Of a stretch of DNA of 64,000 nt, positions 24,333-33,210 are shown in pieces. The position numbers were made by a program, and so were the translations under genes. The notes under the pieces were generated by a model that saw only the letters and a list, made by a program, of their open reading frames with translations, was not told where the DNA came from and made no database searches. Source of the stretch: Nostoc sp. TCL240-02 (lineage in GTDB: Bacteria; Cyanobacteriota; Cyanobacteriia; Cyanobacteriales; Nostocaceae); assembly GCF_013343235.1 (NCBI RefSeq), contig NZ_CP040094.1:7807001-7871000 (forward strand), read 5' to 3'. The stretch's first letter is position 1, and each line of letters opens with the position of its first letter.

Positions 24333-25697
24333 TCAATATTTTATGCCTAACTCTTGTCGCAACCGATACAGAATTGTATTCTGATCGACTTGAGAGAGAA
24401 TTTCTTGAATTACGCTGCTAGCACCCAACTGTCCCCAAGTGCAGCCTTTTTCGAGATACACCTGAGCAGCTTTACCAACGGAGTATGCACCATAACCAGC
24501 GATACCAGCTTGAGCGATCGCACTGCCAGCTAAAGCAGTAATATTGCTGGGATTGTCAGCACTGGTTATTGCAGCAGTAGTTTTACTTAAGCCTAGAATA
24601 AAACTACTACCTAGTTCCCCCAGTAGCAAGCCACCAGAACTAAACAAAATCGTTTTTAAAATTTTTCCGGCTTCATAGCTAGTCATCGGCAAACCATATA
24701 ATCTAGCTAGAGCGCGAATTAAAGCTAAATCGGCAACAGTTCCGCCAAGAATATCTAAGAAAGCGATGGGATTGAGCATTACTGCCAAAGCTTTGTATTT
24801 GGTAAATTGCCAAATGATATTTTCAGCTTCTTGTTCGCGTAAGTCGATGGTTTTTTGAGCGATCGCGGCTTCTGCATCCCGTGCTTGGATCAGGGCATTT
24901 AAAGCCAGGAGCGATCGCCCTTCCCGATTCAAAATATTCAGAATTGTCTCTTTGAGTTCGTCTACTTGTGGTGGTGGTGTCTCCCATTCATAACTGATAC
25001 GCCCATCAGGCCACTCAACCCGCACTTCCATCGGTGCTGGTTCCGCCGCCACCATAACAATTTCATCAGGTAACAGAGGCTTTGCTTCAGGATGCCCAGC
25101 ACCCAGTTGTTGCAAATTTTGGTAAATCACTCCTTGATCGGTATCTGGGTATAAATCTATTTTGTTAAATACTAAAATTAGGGGTTTTTGCGATCGCCGC
25201 AATTCCAGCAATGCCTGATACTCAGTGCGCGTGATATCACCAGACACGACAAACAAAATCAAATCCGCCTGATGCACAACTTCTCGTGCCATATCCGCCC
25301 GTGACTCACCCTCAATTTCATCTAATCCTGGGGTATCAATTAACTCTACTAGTACCTTACCTCCTGGCTGCCAACGCACCGAACGGGGCCATTGAGTGAC
25401 ACCGTTTAGGGGCCCAGTTTGCAAAATTTTATCTCCCAGTAAAGCATTTAAAACTGCTGACTTACCACGACTCACCAAACCAAAAGCGGCAATTCTAATC
25501 ACGTTAGAGTCCAGTTTGTTGAGTGTAGAGTTCAAAGCTTCCAATTCCGGTTTCAACAAACCTGCCAATTCCGGGTTAGATGACAACTGTCCTGATTTGC
25601 GGAGATATCCATACCAAGACAGTGCTTGTCTGAGACTAGCGCGGGCACGATTTAAATGAGTTTCTTGCAGATTTCGCACAAAGTTAGGTTGATTCAA
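24333..25697 (-). CDS. Membrane-associated GTPase, Era/dynamin-like, with DUF697-type C terminus
   Basis: Protein of 454 residues. The G domain (about 65-240) has G1 GLVSRGKSAVLNALLG, G3 VELIDTPGLDEIEGE and G4 LVFNKIDLYP. After a helical segment the C-terminal part (about 330-430) is hydrophobic and Ala/Gly-rich (NITALAGSAIAQAGIAGYGA), as in DUF697 proteins. A membrane remodelling or stress role is possible but is an inference. It lies alone, in the direction of cp12 with a 194-bp gap. The homologue in other cyanobacteria is also uncharacterised. Confidence 0.82.
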   Translation of the reverse strand: MNQPNFVRNLQETHLNRARASLRQALSWYGYLRKSGQLSSNPELAGLLKPELEALNSTLNKLDSNVIRIAAFGLVSRGKSAVLNALLGDKILQTGPLNGVTQWPRSVRWQPGGKVLVELIDTPGLDEIEGESRADMAREVVHQADLILFVVSGDITRTEYQALLELRRSQKPLILVFNKIDLYPDTDQGVIYQNLQQLGAGHPEAKPLLPDEIVMVAAEPAPMEVRVEWPDGRISYEWETPPPQVDELKETILNILNREGRSLLALNALIQARDAEAAIAQKTIDLREQEAENIIWQFTKYKALAVMLNPIAFLDILGGTVADLALIRALARLYGLPMTSYEAGKILKTILFSSGGLLLGELGSSFILGLSKTTAAITSADNPSNITALAGSAIAQAGIAGYGAYSVGKAAQVYLEKGCTWGQLGASSVIQEILSQVDQNTILYRLRQELGIKY

Positions 25698-25814
25698 GAT
25701 TTGACAAACAACAGGCTACATATCCATTTTGATCTAATTCCAAGACTGCTAGCCTGTTTTGTCAAATTAAGCAATTGTTCTAATTATTTACACACATCTT
25801 TGTGGGATATCCAT

Positions 25815-26117
25815 TCAGAACATCGGATCGTGTTGATTATCCCAACACTTGCGATCGCGCCAGCTTCTCCCAGTATATTCACATTCAGAGGCATCATCTA
25901 TCCAAGGAATCGATGTAGAGTAGTGCGAGGTTCCAATGGAAGCGAATAAACTAGCAGTGAATAAGGGCAATAATAAGGATAAAGTTGTCAATGTACAAAT
26001 TGGTAAAATTATTAAATATCCAGTGAGTAGCACAATGTTAGTAGGAGTCCAAAAAACTCTGCCTATTTTATTATTTTGGTGAGTTTTTAAGTTAGTTTTT
26101 GAATTCGAAAAAAGCAT
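25815..26117 (-). CDS. Small membrane protein of unknown function
   Basis: One hundred residues: a basic N terminus (MLFSNSKTNLKTHQNNKIGR), two hydrophobic segments (about 26-48 and 51-65), and a C-terminal soluble tail rich in W, D and C (WIDDASECEYTGRSWRDRKC then WDNQHDPMF). The well-formed order of basic, hydrophobic and polar parts supports a real gene, but no family is recognised. The start is ATG with weak ribosome-binding evidence. It is not in an operon. Confidence 0.5.
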   Translation of the reverse strand: MLFSNSKTNLKTHQNNKIGRVFWTPTNIVLLTGYLIILPICTLTTLSLLLPLFTASLFASIGTSHYSTSIPWIDDASECEYTGRSWRDRKCWDNQHDPMF

Positions 26118-26472
26118 AATGCAACCCTATTAATGCCGGTTTATATAGCAATCTCATTTGATTTGTCAAAGCAAAGCTGACTGAGAACTAGCCAGATCGG
26201 GTTTCGGTTCTCAGTATATTTAGCAAAAATCAAATAGGAATCCTAGATGACTACGGATTTTTACGTAAGAACATTATTGAAGTTATATACTCTGATGTCA
26301 AAGGTGCAAGTGGCGACTTGTTAGAAGTTTTAATCTTTGGGCACTAAAAAATATTTTTCATGAAAATATGTTGAAGTTAGGGCATTTACCGAAGCTTATC
26401 CAGACGATAAATTAGTGCAACAAGTTGTTGCACTAGATACACCAAAAAAGTTGTAAGTATCTTTCAAAAGCT
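26118..26472. other. Gene-free region with a hairpin and small reading-frame remnants
   Basis: It has an 8-bp stem CTGAGAAC / GTTCTCAG (about 26178-26214). The plus strand then carries short open pieces (SDVKGASGDLLEVLIFGH, stop, and FTEAYPDDKLVQQVVALDTP) in different frames. They look like decayed coding sequence, but I cannot name the source gene. Confidence 0.35.
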
Positions 26473-27141
26473 TTAATCTAAAGTCGGCTGTCGCCGATAT
26501 TGTAGAAACCACTCATACAACTCTGGATTATTGTATGTCTGCGTCCATGAGTCGTGATCGGCTTCTGGATAAACTGTAAATTTCACATTTCCATCGCAGG
26601 CTTTAAGTGCAGAAACCATGATTTCAGACTCACTTGAGGGAACGACATTATCTTTTGCTCCGTGAAATGCCCACACAGGAATGGTTTTCAGCTTATGTGC
26701 TTGGGCTGGATTACCACCACCACAGATAGGCGCGATCGCCGCAAATCGTTCTGGTTGCGCTGCTGCTAAATGCCAGGTTCCGTAACCACCCATGCTTAAA
26801 CCGGTCAGGTAAACTCGATCTGGATCAACAGGATAGGATGCAATAACCTCATCCAGAAGGGTACTTAATCGCTCTATATTCCAATATTCACCACGCGGAC
26901 ATTGGGGAGAAATGACAATGAAGGAAAAATCTGGCTGTTGTTCTACAACCTTGGCGACACCGTGCTTTTTCACATGATTTAAGTAAGAGCCTCGCTCACC
27001 CGAACCGTGTAAAGATAGAATTGTTGGCAAAAGTGGGTGTTGTGTTTCGTTGCGACTTCCGTCTGGGTGCAGTACACTGGGCAAGAATAGCAGGTAGTTA
27101 TAACTGTCGGTAGAAGTAATTTGTTGTTGTAGTGACGGCAT
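26473..27141 (-). CDS. Alpha/beta hydrolase, phospholipase/carboxylesterase-like
   Basis: Protein of 222 residues with the whole alpha/beta hydrolase triad visible: GLSMGGYGTWHLA (nucleophile Ser), HGAKDNVVPSSESEI (Asp) and YPEADHDSW (His). The front has SLHGSGERGSYLNHVKKHG, with the oxyanion-hole motif. It fits the poly(3-hydroxybutyrate)-depolymerase/dienelactone-hydrolase-like 'peptidase' group. There is no signal peptide. It follows a hypothetical gene on the same strand by 21 bp, so they could be co-transcribed. The natural substrate is unknown. Confidence 0.85.
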   Translation of the reverse strand: MPSLQQQITSTDSYNYLLFLPSVLHPDGSRNETQHPLLPTILSLHGSGERGSYLNHVKKHGVAKVVEQQPDFSFIVISPQCPRGEYWNIERLSTLLDEVIASYPVDPDRVYLTGLSMGGYGTWHLAAAQPERFAAIAPICGGGNPAQAHKLKTIPVWAFHGAKDNVVPSSESEIMVSALKACDGNVKFTVYPEADHDSWTQTYNNPELYEWFLQYRRQPTLD

Positions 27142-27162
27142 AAAATTAAAAATTTTCTTAGT

Positions 27163-27900
27163 TTAACGTCTACGAATAGCTATTGTATAACTTGGCCGTT
27201 GTGTTGCTTCTCGTTGACTCTTAACTAACCGAAAATCATTATCTATATATAGATGCTCTAAAAAAGAAGTAGCTAGGTAAACTTTTTTAAATTTTTTGAC
27301 AGTATTTCTGTCCATATCTTTTACTATAAGTTCTTGCTGTAAATCTATATTTAGTGCTGCTTCCTGAAATTTAGATTTGACTGTTTTTGTAAACCACTCA
27401 TCTGCATCATCAATTGTCAACGGGATTTCTCTATTTTTCAATGCTTGGAATATCCCAACATTTTTAATATCCCACTTCTCATCGATAACTGAATATTTTT
27501 GCAACAACATTAAGTCATAAGCTGGTAATTTTGATGAAATTTTTTGCCAAAAACCAGATTGATGCCCTGGTGCATAACGGGCAATATTTGCATAATAACC
27601 ATCATTATGAAAAATTTGGTAAGACTGCTCGTGTATCCTACCAGGTAAAATATCTTGAAAAGGTATAGTAGACCATATTGGTACCCATACTCCCGTCACG
27701 ATCGCTACTTGATCTGCAACCTTCTCAAAGGGATTACGTCGGCTCAACTCTGCAAAATATGGTGCTAATTCATTTTTATAAAATTCTACTTTGGCTTTTA
27801 ATGGCTCTAGATTGCGATCTTTAACAAGTTCTAAAATTTGATTTTTTATTTCTATCGTAGTCCAATATGTCAATTCTTGGGTACTTGTGACATCTACCAT
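27163..27900 (-). CDS. Protein of unknown function, PAP/fibrillin-like
   Basis: Protein of 245 residues with no signal peptide. ADQVAIVTGVWVPIWSTIPF resembles the LxGxWxLxYS start of plastid-lipid-associated proteins (fibrillins), and the ending LEHLYIDNDFRLVKSQREAT resembles the TYLDEDLRISRG end of that family. The middle is helical and charged. This is a weak family match made by eye. It is followed closely by the hydrolase gene. Confidence 0.5.
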   Translation of the reverse strand: MVDVTSTQELTYWTTIEIKNQILELVKDRNLEPLKAKVEFYKNELAPYFAELSRRNPFEKVADQVAIVTGVWVPIWSTIPFQDILPGRIHEQSYQIFHNDGYYANIARYAPGHQSGFWQKISSKLPAYDLMLLQKYSVIDEKWDIKNVGIFQALKNREIPLTIDDADEWFTKTVKSKFQEAALNIDLQQELIVKDMDRNTVKKFKKVYLATSFLEHLYIDNDFRLVKSQREATQRPSYTIAIRRR

Positions 27901-28021
27901 TATCGTTCATCCTGGGAAAAGTTTCAGATGTGTCATTATATAGACTAACTTGATCCAAGAAAACAGATACGGGGACGCAAAGAAAGAACTCTCTGTGTCC
28001 CCGCATCTCTTTAATGAATGA

Positions 28022-28357
28022 CTACCACCAAACTCGATTTCCATTTTCGTCAACTCGTGCTTGCCGGATTACATCGGAAATCTCTTCAGCATCTTTAACG
28101 TGGTGGAGTGCTTTCTTTTCGCCGTCGGGTTCATCCACAACGAAGTAAGTCGGGACTGTGATTTTGTCGCCTGTAATGTCTGGTACATCATCCACAGCTA
28201 CCTGTTGAGCCTTTTCTTCAACAGATTCAGACTCATCAGAAATTCTATCTCCAGGATTCGCTGTTAAGTTTCTTTCATTAACATTCGGTTCTTCGCGTAA
28301 ATGTGTATCTTCACTTACTGGCTGACGAATTTGATTTTCTTGAATTTTATCAGTCAT
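28022..28357 (-). CDS. Acidic low-complexity protein of unknown function
   Basis: 111 residues, strongly acidic and polar, beginning MTDKIQENQIRQPVSEDTHL, with a better-folded end DEPDGEKKALHHVKDAEEIS followed by DVIRQARVDENGNRVWW. No TM or signal peptide. Similar short acidic proteins occur in Nostoc, but I know no function. A clear reading frame and a following terminator-free gap support it modestly. Confidence 0.6.
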   Translation of the reverse strand: MTDKIQENQIRQPVSEDTHLREEPNVNERNLTANPGDRISDESESVEEKAQQVAVDDVPDITGDKITVPTYFVVDEPDGEKKALHHVKDAEEISDVIRQARVDENGNRVWW

Positions 28358-28485
28358 GGCTTTTCAGGTATTAAAAAATCTAGCTTTGCTAATAACACTC
28401 TAAAAAATCAAAGATACAAAAAGTTCTTTCTCTGGAGAGACTTTGAGAAGAACACGTCTTAGGTTAGATATTTACTCGGATAAAT

Positions 28486-29442
28486 TTACTTCTTTAGTTG
28501 AAATGGCGTGTATTTTCCCCCCAATGCTTCTACAATGCTACGGGTATTCGCCTCCATCATTTTGATGTAAGAATCTCCATTACTTCCTTTTGCACCAATT
28601 GAATCAGAGTAAAGTTGATTTGGTGCTAATTTCACTTCTGCTTCTTGAGCAACAGTTTTAATTAAAGCTGGGTTAATTGTAGTTTCAGAAAAAATTGCGG
28701 GAACGCCGATCTTTTTAATAGACTCAACTAATCTCTGGACTGTTTGAGCGCTTGGTTGTTCTTCGGTACTAATGCCAATTAAAGTACCTGCGATCGCAAT
28801 CCCATAAGCACGTCCATAATATTGGAACGCATCATGGGTTGTCACCAGTTTCCGCTTATCTGCGGGGATAGTTTGAATCTCTTGATTAATCCAGCTATGT
28901 AACTGTTTTAATTCACTAGTAAGTCGCGATGCCTTTTGAGTAAATTTGTCTTTATCTTCAGGTGATAACTCAATCAACGCATCTCGGATTGCATTCGTCA
29001 TTGCGATCGCATTTTCTGCACTACCCCAAACGTGCGGATCTGGCACTACTTCGCCTTTGCCTTTATCAAGCTGCAAAGATTTGACGGCTTCCCCTACAGC
29101 TAACTTCTGCGCCTTACCACCAGAAGCATTCATTAATTTAATCAGTCCCGGTTCCAGGTTGTAGCCGTTATACAAAATCAAGTTAGCTTCTTCCAAAACC
29201 CTGCTGTCTGCTGGTACTGGTTCGTAAACATGAGGATCGGTACCCGGTTTAAGAATTCCACTTAGTTGAATTTCATCCCCTGCAACCTCTTGTGTCAAAT
29301 CAGCAATGACAGTGCTAGTTGCAACAACTCGCGGCTTATCCCCCTTGGTGGTGTTAGGGTTAGAGTCTTTTTGTGTACAACTTAATAAAGCCAAAGGCAA
29401 AAGCATTCCCAAACAAAACCGGAAAATAATTTTTCCCTTCAT
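28486..29442 (-). CDS. mntC: Manganese/zinc ABC transporter substrate-binding lipoprotein
   Basis: Cluster A-I metal-binding protein, 318 residues from ATG 29442. The lipobox LALLSCTQ follows a signal sequence beginning MKGKIIFRFCLGMLLP. Metal ligands are visible: PGTDPHVYEP (His), VVPDPHVWGSAENAI (His), TTHDAFQYYGRAYG, SETTINPALIKTVAQEA (Glu) and NQLYSDSIG (Asp). No long His-rich loop is present, which favours Mn (MntC) over Zn (ZnuA), but that is an inference. A longer frame starts at 29502, but MKGK gives the proper signal peptide. The ABC genes lie divergently upstream. Confidence 0.88.
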   Translation of the reverse strand: MKGKIIFRFCLGMLLPLALLSCTQKDSNPNTTKGDKPRVVATSTVIADLTQEVAGDEIQLSGILKPGTDPHVYEPVPADSRVLEEANLILYNGYNLEPGLIKLMNASGGKAQKLAVGEAVKSLQLDKGKGEVVPDPHVWGSAENAIAMTNAIRDALIELSPEDKDKFTQKASRLTSELKQLHSWINQEIQTIPADKRKLVTTHDAFQYYGRAYGIAIAGTLIGISTEEQPSAQTVQRLVESIKKIGVPAIFSETTINPALIKTVAQEAEVKLAPNQLYSDSIGAKGSNGDSYIKMMEANTRSIVEALGGKYTPFQLKK

Positions 29443-29502
29443 CCTGCCGATTACTCCCTCGCCGTAAGGATTACTGTCGTCTATCTGTGGTATTAGTTTC
29501 AT

Positions 29503-29591
29503 TTATCTTGGATATTACATCTAATTATAGATTTTTTCATATTTCTCTCATTTTTATAGTAAGCTCAAGAAACAAATATTGAAACTTAGTT
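29503..29591. promoter_or_regulatory. Divergent promoter region of the Mn/Zn transporter
   Basis: About 90 bp, very AT-rich, between divergent mntC and the ATPase gene. It must hold both promoters and any metalloregulator site. I see no perfect palindrome that would identify a Fur, Zur or Mn-sensor box. Confidence 0.5.
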
Positions 29592-30416
29592 ATGATAAAC
29601 GTCTCTTTTCCAGCAAAATTTCGTCTCTCGCAGACAAAAACAGAGGAATTACCTGCAAAAACTATCAAATTCGATATGAGTTCCACAGCAGCAATTAGTA
29701 TTGCCCATTTAGGGGTATACTACCGGGCACAAGAAGCCTTAAGGAATGTTAGCTGCATCGTCAAACCAGGAAAACTGACGGGTATTTTTGGCCCCAACGG
29801 TGCTGGCAAAAGTACCTTGATGAAAGCAATGTTAGGTTTAGTTCCCGTCAGTAGTGGTACGGTGCTATGCCAAGGCAAACCCTTGATGCAACAATTAGAG
29901 AAAGTTGCCTATGTACCACAACGTAGCCAAATTGATTGGACTTATCCCGCCACAGTCTGGGATGTAGTCATGATGGGACGAGTAAAGAAAACAGGCTGGT
30001 TGCGTAGCTTCTCAACAGTTAGTCGCCAAGTAGCAAAAAATGCCATAGAAAGAGTTGGAATGAGCGAATATTGCGATCGCCCTATTGGACAATTATCAGG
30101 AGGACAACAACAACGGGTATTTTTAGCTCGTGCTTTAACACAGCAAGCAGAAATCTTCTGCTTTGATGAACCTCTAGTAGGCATCGATCAAAAAACCCAG
30201 TCAGTGATTTTTGAAGTTTTCCATGAACTTGCTGCTGACAACAAAATCGTGCTAGTAGTCAACCACGACTTAGGGGAATCAATCGCTCACTTCGACGACT
30301 TAATATTACTAAATCGGGAATTAATCGCCACAGGTTCACGCCAACAAGTGCTTACCGAAGAAAATCTGCATCGTGCTTATAGCGGTAAAGTAATCTACTT
30401 TTCTGATGCTGCATAA
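29592..30416 (+). CDS. mntA: Manganese/zinc ABC transporter ATP-binding protein
   Basis: Protein of 274 residues with a complete ABC ATPase: Walker A GPNGAGKSTLMKA, Q-loop YVPQRSQIDWTYP (typical of this metal family), signature LSGGQQQRVFLARAL, Walker B IFCFDEPLVGID and the H-loop VVNHDLGES. The first 28 residues have no match and ATG 29676 (MSSTAAISIAHLG) may be the true start. The permease gene follows by 45 bp; the binding protein is divergent. Together they form the standard Mn/Zn/Fe-chelate importer. Confidence 0.93.
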   Translation: MINVSFPAKFRLSQTKTEELPAKTIKFDMSSTAAISIAHLGVYYRAQEALRNVSCIVKPGKLTGIFGPNGAGKSTLMKAMLGLVPVSSGTVLCQGKPLMQQLEKVAYVPQRSQIDWTYPATVWDVVMMGRVKKTGWLRSFSTVSRQVAKNAIERVGMSEYCDRPIGQLSGGQQQRVFLARALTQQAEIFCFDEPLVGIDQKTQSVIFEVFHELAADNKIVLVVNHDLGESIAHFDDLILLNRELIATGSRQQVLTEENLHRAYSGKVIYFSDAA

Positions 30417-30461
30417 AATGTCATTGGGTATGGAACATTAGTGAATGACAAATGACAAAAT

Positions 30462-31313
30462 ATGTTAGAAGCATTAATTGAGCCGTTGCAATATGGTTTT
30501 ATGCAGCGATCGCTCGTGATTGCCATTTTAGTTGGGATGTTGTGTGCGGTTGTCGGCAGTTACCTAATGGTACAGCGACTAGCCTTGCTGGGTGATGCCA
30601 TCAGTCACTCAGTTTTGCCCGGACTAGCGATCGCTTTTATGGTGGGAGCAAATATATATGTGGGGGCATTCATTGCCGGCGTTCTGAGTACAATGGCGAT
30701 CGCCTGGATTAGAGTGCGATCGCCAATCAAAGAAGATGCAGCAATGGGTATAGTTTTTTCGGCATTTTTTGCACTTGGCATCACCCTAATTACTGTTATT
30801 CAAAAAGATAATAAAATCGACTTAAATCACTTCCTTTTTGGCAACATTCTCGGTGTTACCATTGATGAAGTGCGAGACACTGCGATCATTGCCACTATTG
30901 TTTTAATAGTTGTTCTTTTATTATATAAAGAGCTTTTATTTTACACATTTGATCCTTTAGGCGCTCAAGCCGCAGGTTTGCCCGTCAATCGGCTGAACTT
31001 TGGATTGATGGTGCTAATAGCTTTGACAATTGTCGCCAGCATGAAAGCTGTGGGTGTGATTTTAGTATTATCGCTTTTAATTACACCAGGAGCCACCGCT
31101 TATTTATTAGTGAAGCGTCTCAACCAAGTCATGATTTTGGGTGCAGTCGTTGGCGTAATTTCCAGTATTAGTGGGATGTACCTCAGCTACTTTTATAACT
31201 TGCCCTCTGGCCCTGCGATCGTTTTAGTCGTATCGGGATTATTTTTGCTGGCATTATTATTTAGTCCTAAATACGGTATTTTTACGAGTAAACAACTTAA
31301 AACTAAAGAATAA
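30462..31313 (+). CDS. mntB: Manganese/zinc ABC transporter permease
   Basis: Protein of 283 residues of the ABC-3 membrane family with eight or nine TM helices. Family marks are LLGDAISHSVLPGLAIAFM, VGVILVLSLLITPGATAYLL, and SSISGMYLSYFYNLPSGPAI. Its length is typical. It forms the inner-membrane channel for the ATPase encoded just upstream. The start codon ATG follows a short tract with repeats (GAATGACAAATGACAAA). Confidence 0.93.
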   Translation: MLEALIEPLQYGFMQRSLVIAILVGMLCAVVGSYLMVQRLALLGDAISHSVLPGLAIAFMVGANIYVGAFIAGVLSTMAIAWIRVRSPIKEDAAMGIVFSAFFALGITLITVIQKDNKIDLNHFLFGNILGVTIDEVRDTAIIATIVLIVVLLLYKELLFYTFDPLGAQAAGLPVNRLNFGLMVLIALTIVASMKAVGVILVLSLLITPGATAYLLVKRLNQVMILGAVVGVISSISGMYLSYFYNLPSGPAIVLVVSGLFLLALLFSPKYGIFTSKQLKTKE

Positions 31314-31368
31314 TTCTTATGCGATCGCGCCGTAGTATATTAGTAGACCTTTCTTGGTAAATCGGGTT

Positions 31369-31956
31369 ATGAAAAATAATTATTCTACTAACGGCAAAAT
31401 TCCAGCTAGGATAAAAACGCGCCGGGATTTTTTAACTTATACGCTAGGTGGTACAGTTGCATCAGTAGCGATCGCATATCTTTTTCCCAAAGTCAGCCAA
31501 GGTCGTGAAATCAGCCTAGAAACCCTTTGCTCCCTTTATCCAAAGAATTCGCGCTGTGAAAATTATCTTCCCGGATCTGAGGCACTGGACAAAGACGGCA
31601 AGAAAATTGAAACTAACGCATTATTAACAACTGCAAAGCCCGGAATTCCGATTCTTGTAAAAGGCTTGTCAGACAATAGCGTTGATTATCTCATCATTCA
31701 AGACGGGCCAAAGATTGCTGAGTATGCTATTAATCCAACTTGTACCCATTTAGGATGTACAGTTGAGTGGGATCTGGAGAAGAATCACTTTGTTTGTCCT
31801 TGTCATGGATCTCAATACGATTCTCAGGGTCGAGTCGTTCATGGCCCTGCAAAGCGCTCTTTACCACTGATTACTGTAGTAGTCAAGCAAAATCAAGTTC
31901 GTTTAGTGAATCAAAAACCTGCTGTAGATCCTCTTAAGCTACCAATATCAAATTAG
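31369..31956 (+). CDS. Rieske [2Fe-2S] protein, PetC-like
   Basis: Protein of 195 residues from ATG 31369. It has an N-terminal twin-arginine-like anchor, KTRRDFLTYTLGGTVASVAI, then a soluble domain with the two Rieske boxes CTHLGCTVEW and CPCHGSQYDSQG followed by GPAKRSLPL. The cluster ligands (two Cys, two His) and the extra disulfide cysteines are all present. Before the Rieske fold, ETLCSLYPKNSRCENYLPG is an unusual extra segment. It may be a minor PetC isoform outside the main cytochrome b6f complex, since no petA or petB is near. Confidence 0.85.
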   Translation: MKNNYSTNGKIPARIKTRRDFLTYTLGGTVASVAIAYLFPKVSQGREISLETLCSLYPKNSRCENYLPGSEALDKDGKKIETNALLTTAKPGIPILVKGLSDNSVDYLIIQDGPKIAEYAINPTCTHLGCTVEWDLEKNHFVCPCHGSQYDSQGRVVHGPAKRSLPLITVVVKQNQVRLVNQKPAVDPLKLPISN

Positions 31957-32075
31957 ATTAGACAATGCCACCATACTTTTTGAGCAAGTTAGAAATTCTA
32001 AAAGACTAACAAAAATTACTGCATAATTTAAATTTGTCGGGTAAGCTGACAACAGCAGTTTTAATCCTCAAAACA

Positions 32076-32861
32076 ATGACCGCAAGTAGTCCCACGATTT
32101 TAGCCCTGGACTTTGATGGAGTGATTTGCGACGGACTAATTGAATATTTTGAGGTAGCATGGCGTACCTACTGTGAAATTTGGTCGCCAGCTAACGACAC
32201 ACCAGCAGATGATTTAGCTTTGAGATTCTATCGCCTACGCCCTGTAATTGAGACGGGTTGGGAAATGCCCGTTTTAATCAAAGCCTTAGTAGATGGAATT
32301 CCTGATGAGAAAATTCTTCATGAATGGTTAAGCATCGCCCCACAACTTTTGTTAAATGACAAGCTACAAGCAAGAGAAATTGCTGAAAAATTAGATAACC
32401 AACGTGATGAATGGATTACCACAGATTTAGACGGTTGGCTAAGTCTGCATAGATTTTATCCGGGTGTAGTAGAAAAGCTCAAATTAACTCTTGACAGTGG
32501 AGTTCAGCTATACATTGTGACAACTAAAGAAGGACGTTTTGTACAGCAGTTATTACAACAAGAAGGAATTAATTTACCGACAAATGCAATTTATGGGAAA
32601 GAAGTCAAGCGTCCCAAATATGAAATTTTGCGAGAATTAAAACAACAAGCAGAAAACAAGCCAGTTAGTCTCTGGTTTGTAGAAGATAGACTCAAGACAT
32701 TGCAGTTAGTCCAACAGCAAACAGACCTTGGAGACGTAAAACTATTTCTTGCAGACTGGGGCTATAATACTCAAGCAGAAAGAGAAGCTGCTCAAAATGA
32801 TCCGCAAATTCATTTGTTATCACTGTCTCAGTTTGCCAGAGATTTTCCTGCTTGGCTTTAA
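32076..32861 (+). CDS. HAD-family hydrolase
   Basis: Protein of 261 residues with motif I ILALDFDGVICDGLIEYF (nucleophile Asp, acid/base Asp), motif II IVTTKEGRFVQQLL (Thr), a lysine at KEVKRPKYEIL, and motif III WFVEDRLKTLQ (acidic pair). The insert between I and II is a helical C1 cap. It acts on a small phosphorylated compound, unknown. ATG 32076 is chosen because the residues before it do not match the family. Confidence 0.85.
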   Translation: MTASSPTILALDFDGVICDGLIEYFEVAWRTYCEIWSPANDTPADDLALRFYRLRPVIETGWEMPVLIKALVDGIPDEKILHEWLSIAPQLLLNDKLQAREIAEKLDNQRDEWITTDLDGWLSLHRFYPGVVEKLKLTLDSGVQLYIVTTKEGRFVQQLLQQEGINLPTNAIYGKEVKRPKYEILRELKQQAENKPVSLWFVEDRLKTLQLVQQQTDLGDVKLFLADWGYNTQAEREAAQNDPQIHLLSLSQFARDFPAWL

Positions 32862-33210
32862 CTAATTCGTAATGGGAGCATCTTACCTTTGCAAATATAC
32901 CAAGCGATTAGAAATCGCGACTACACAAACGTTCGCGTAGCGTCTCGCAGAGAAGTCCGCCTACGCGGACTCAAAGGATTTGAAACCCACGGAGGTGGGT
33001 TTTGTCTGTATAGCCGCGAATTCTATTCGCTAGGACTTTTATTACGAATTAAATTAGCAAGTATTAAAGTCTAATTATCAATTACGAATTATTTTAATTT
33101 TCTAGCAAAATGGCAACGAATCGAGATATTTAAAATATATAGATCAATAATAATGAATTAATAAAATTCCAAATTTATCACTCCAAATTTATAATTTATC
33201 ACTTACCTTT
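32862..33210. repeat. SDR cluster and AT-rich spacer upstream of nurA
   Basis: Adjacent repeats: GTTCGCGTAGCGTCTCGCAG (about 32930-32949), a stem AGTCCGC/GCGGACT (about 32953-32971) and a stem AACCCAC/GTGGGTT (about 32985-33003), then a strongly AT-rich part. Open frames over it are repeat-coded and not real. Confidence 0.65.

Noticed and set aside
29503..29591. A Fur or Zur box in the divergent mnt promoter
   Set aside because: The AT-rich sequence offers many weak half-matches and no clear palindrome.
32889..33074. A 61-codon frame in the SDR cluster
   Set aside because: It is entirely repeat-coded (GTAGCGTCTCGCAG and hairpins), so it is an artefact.
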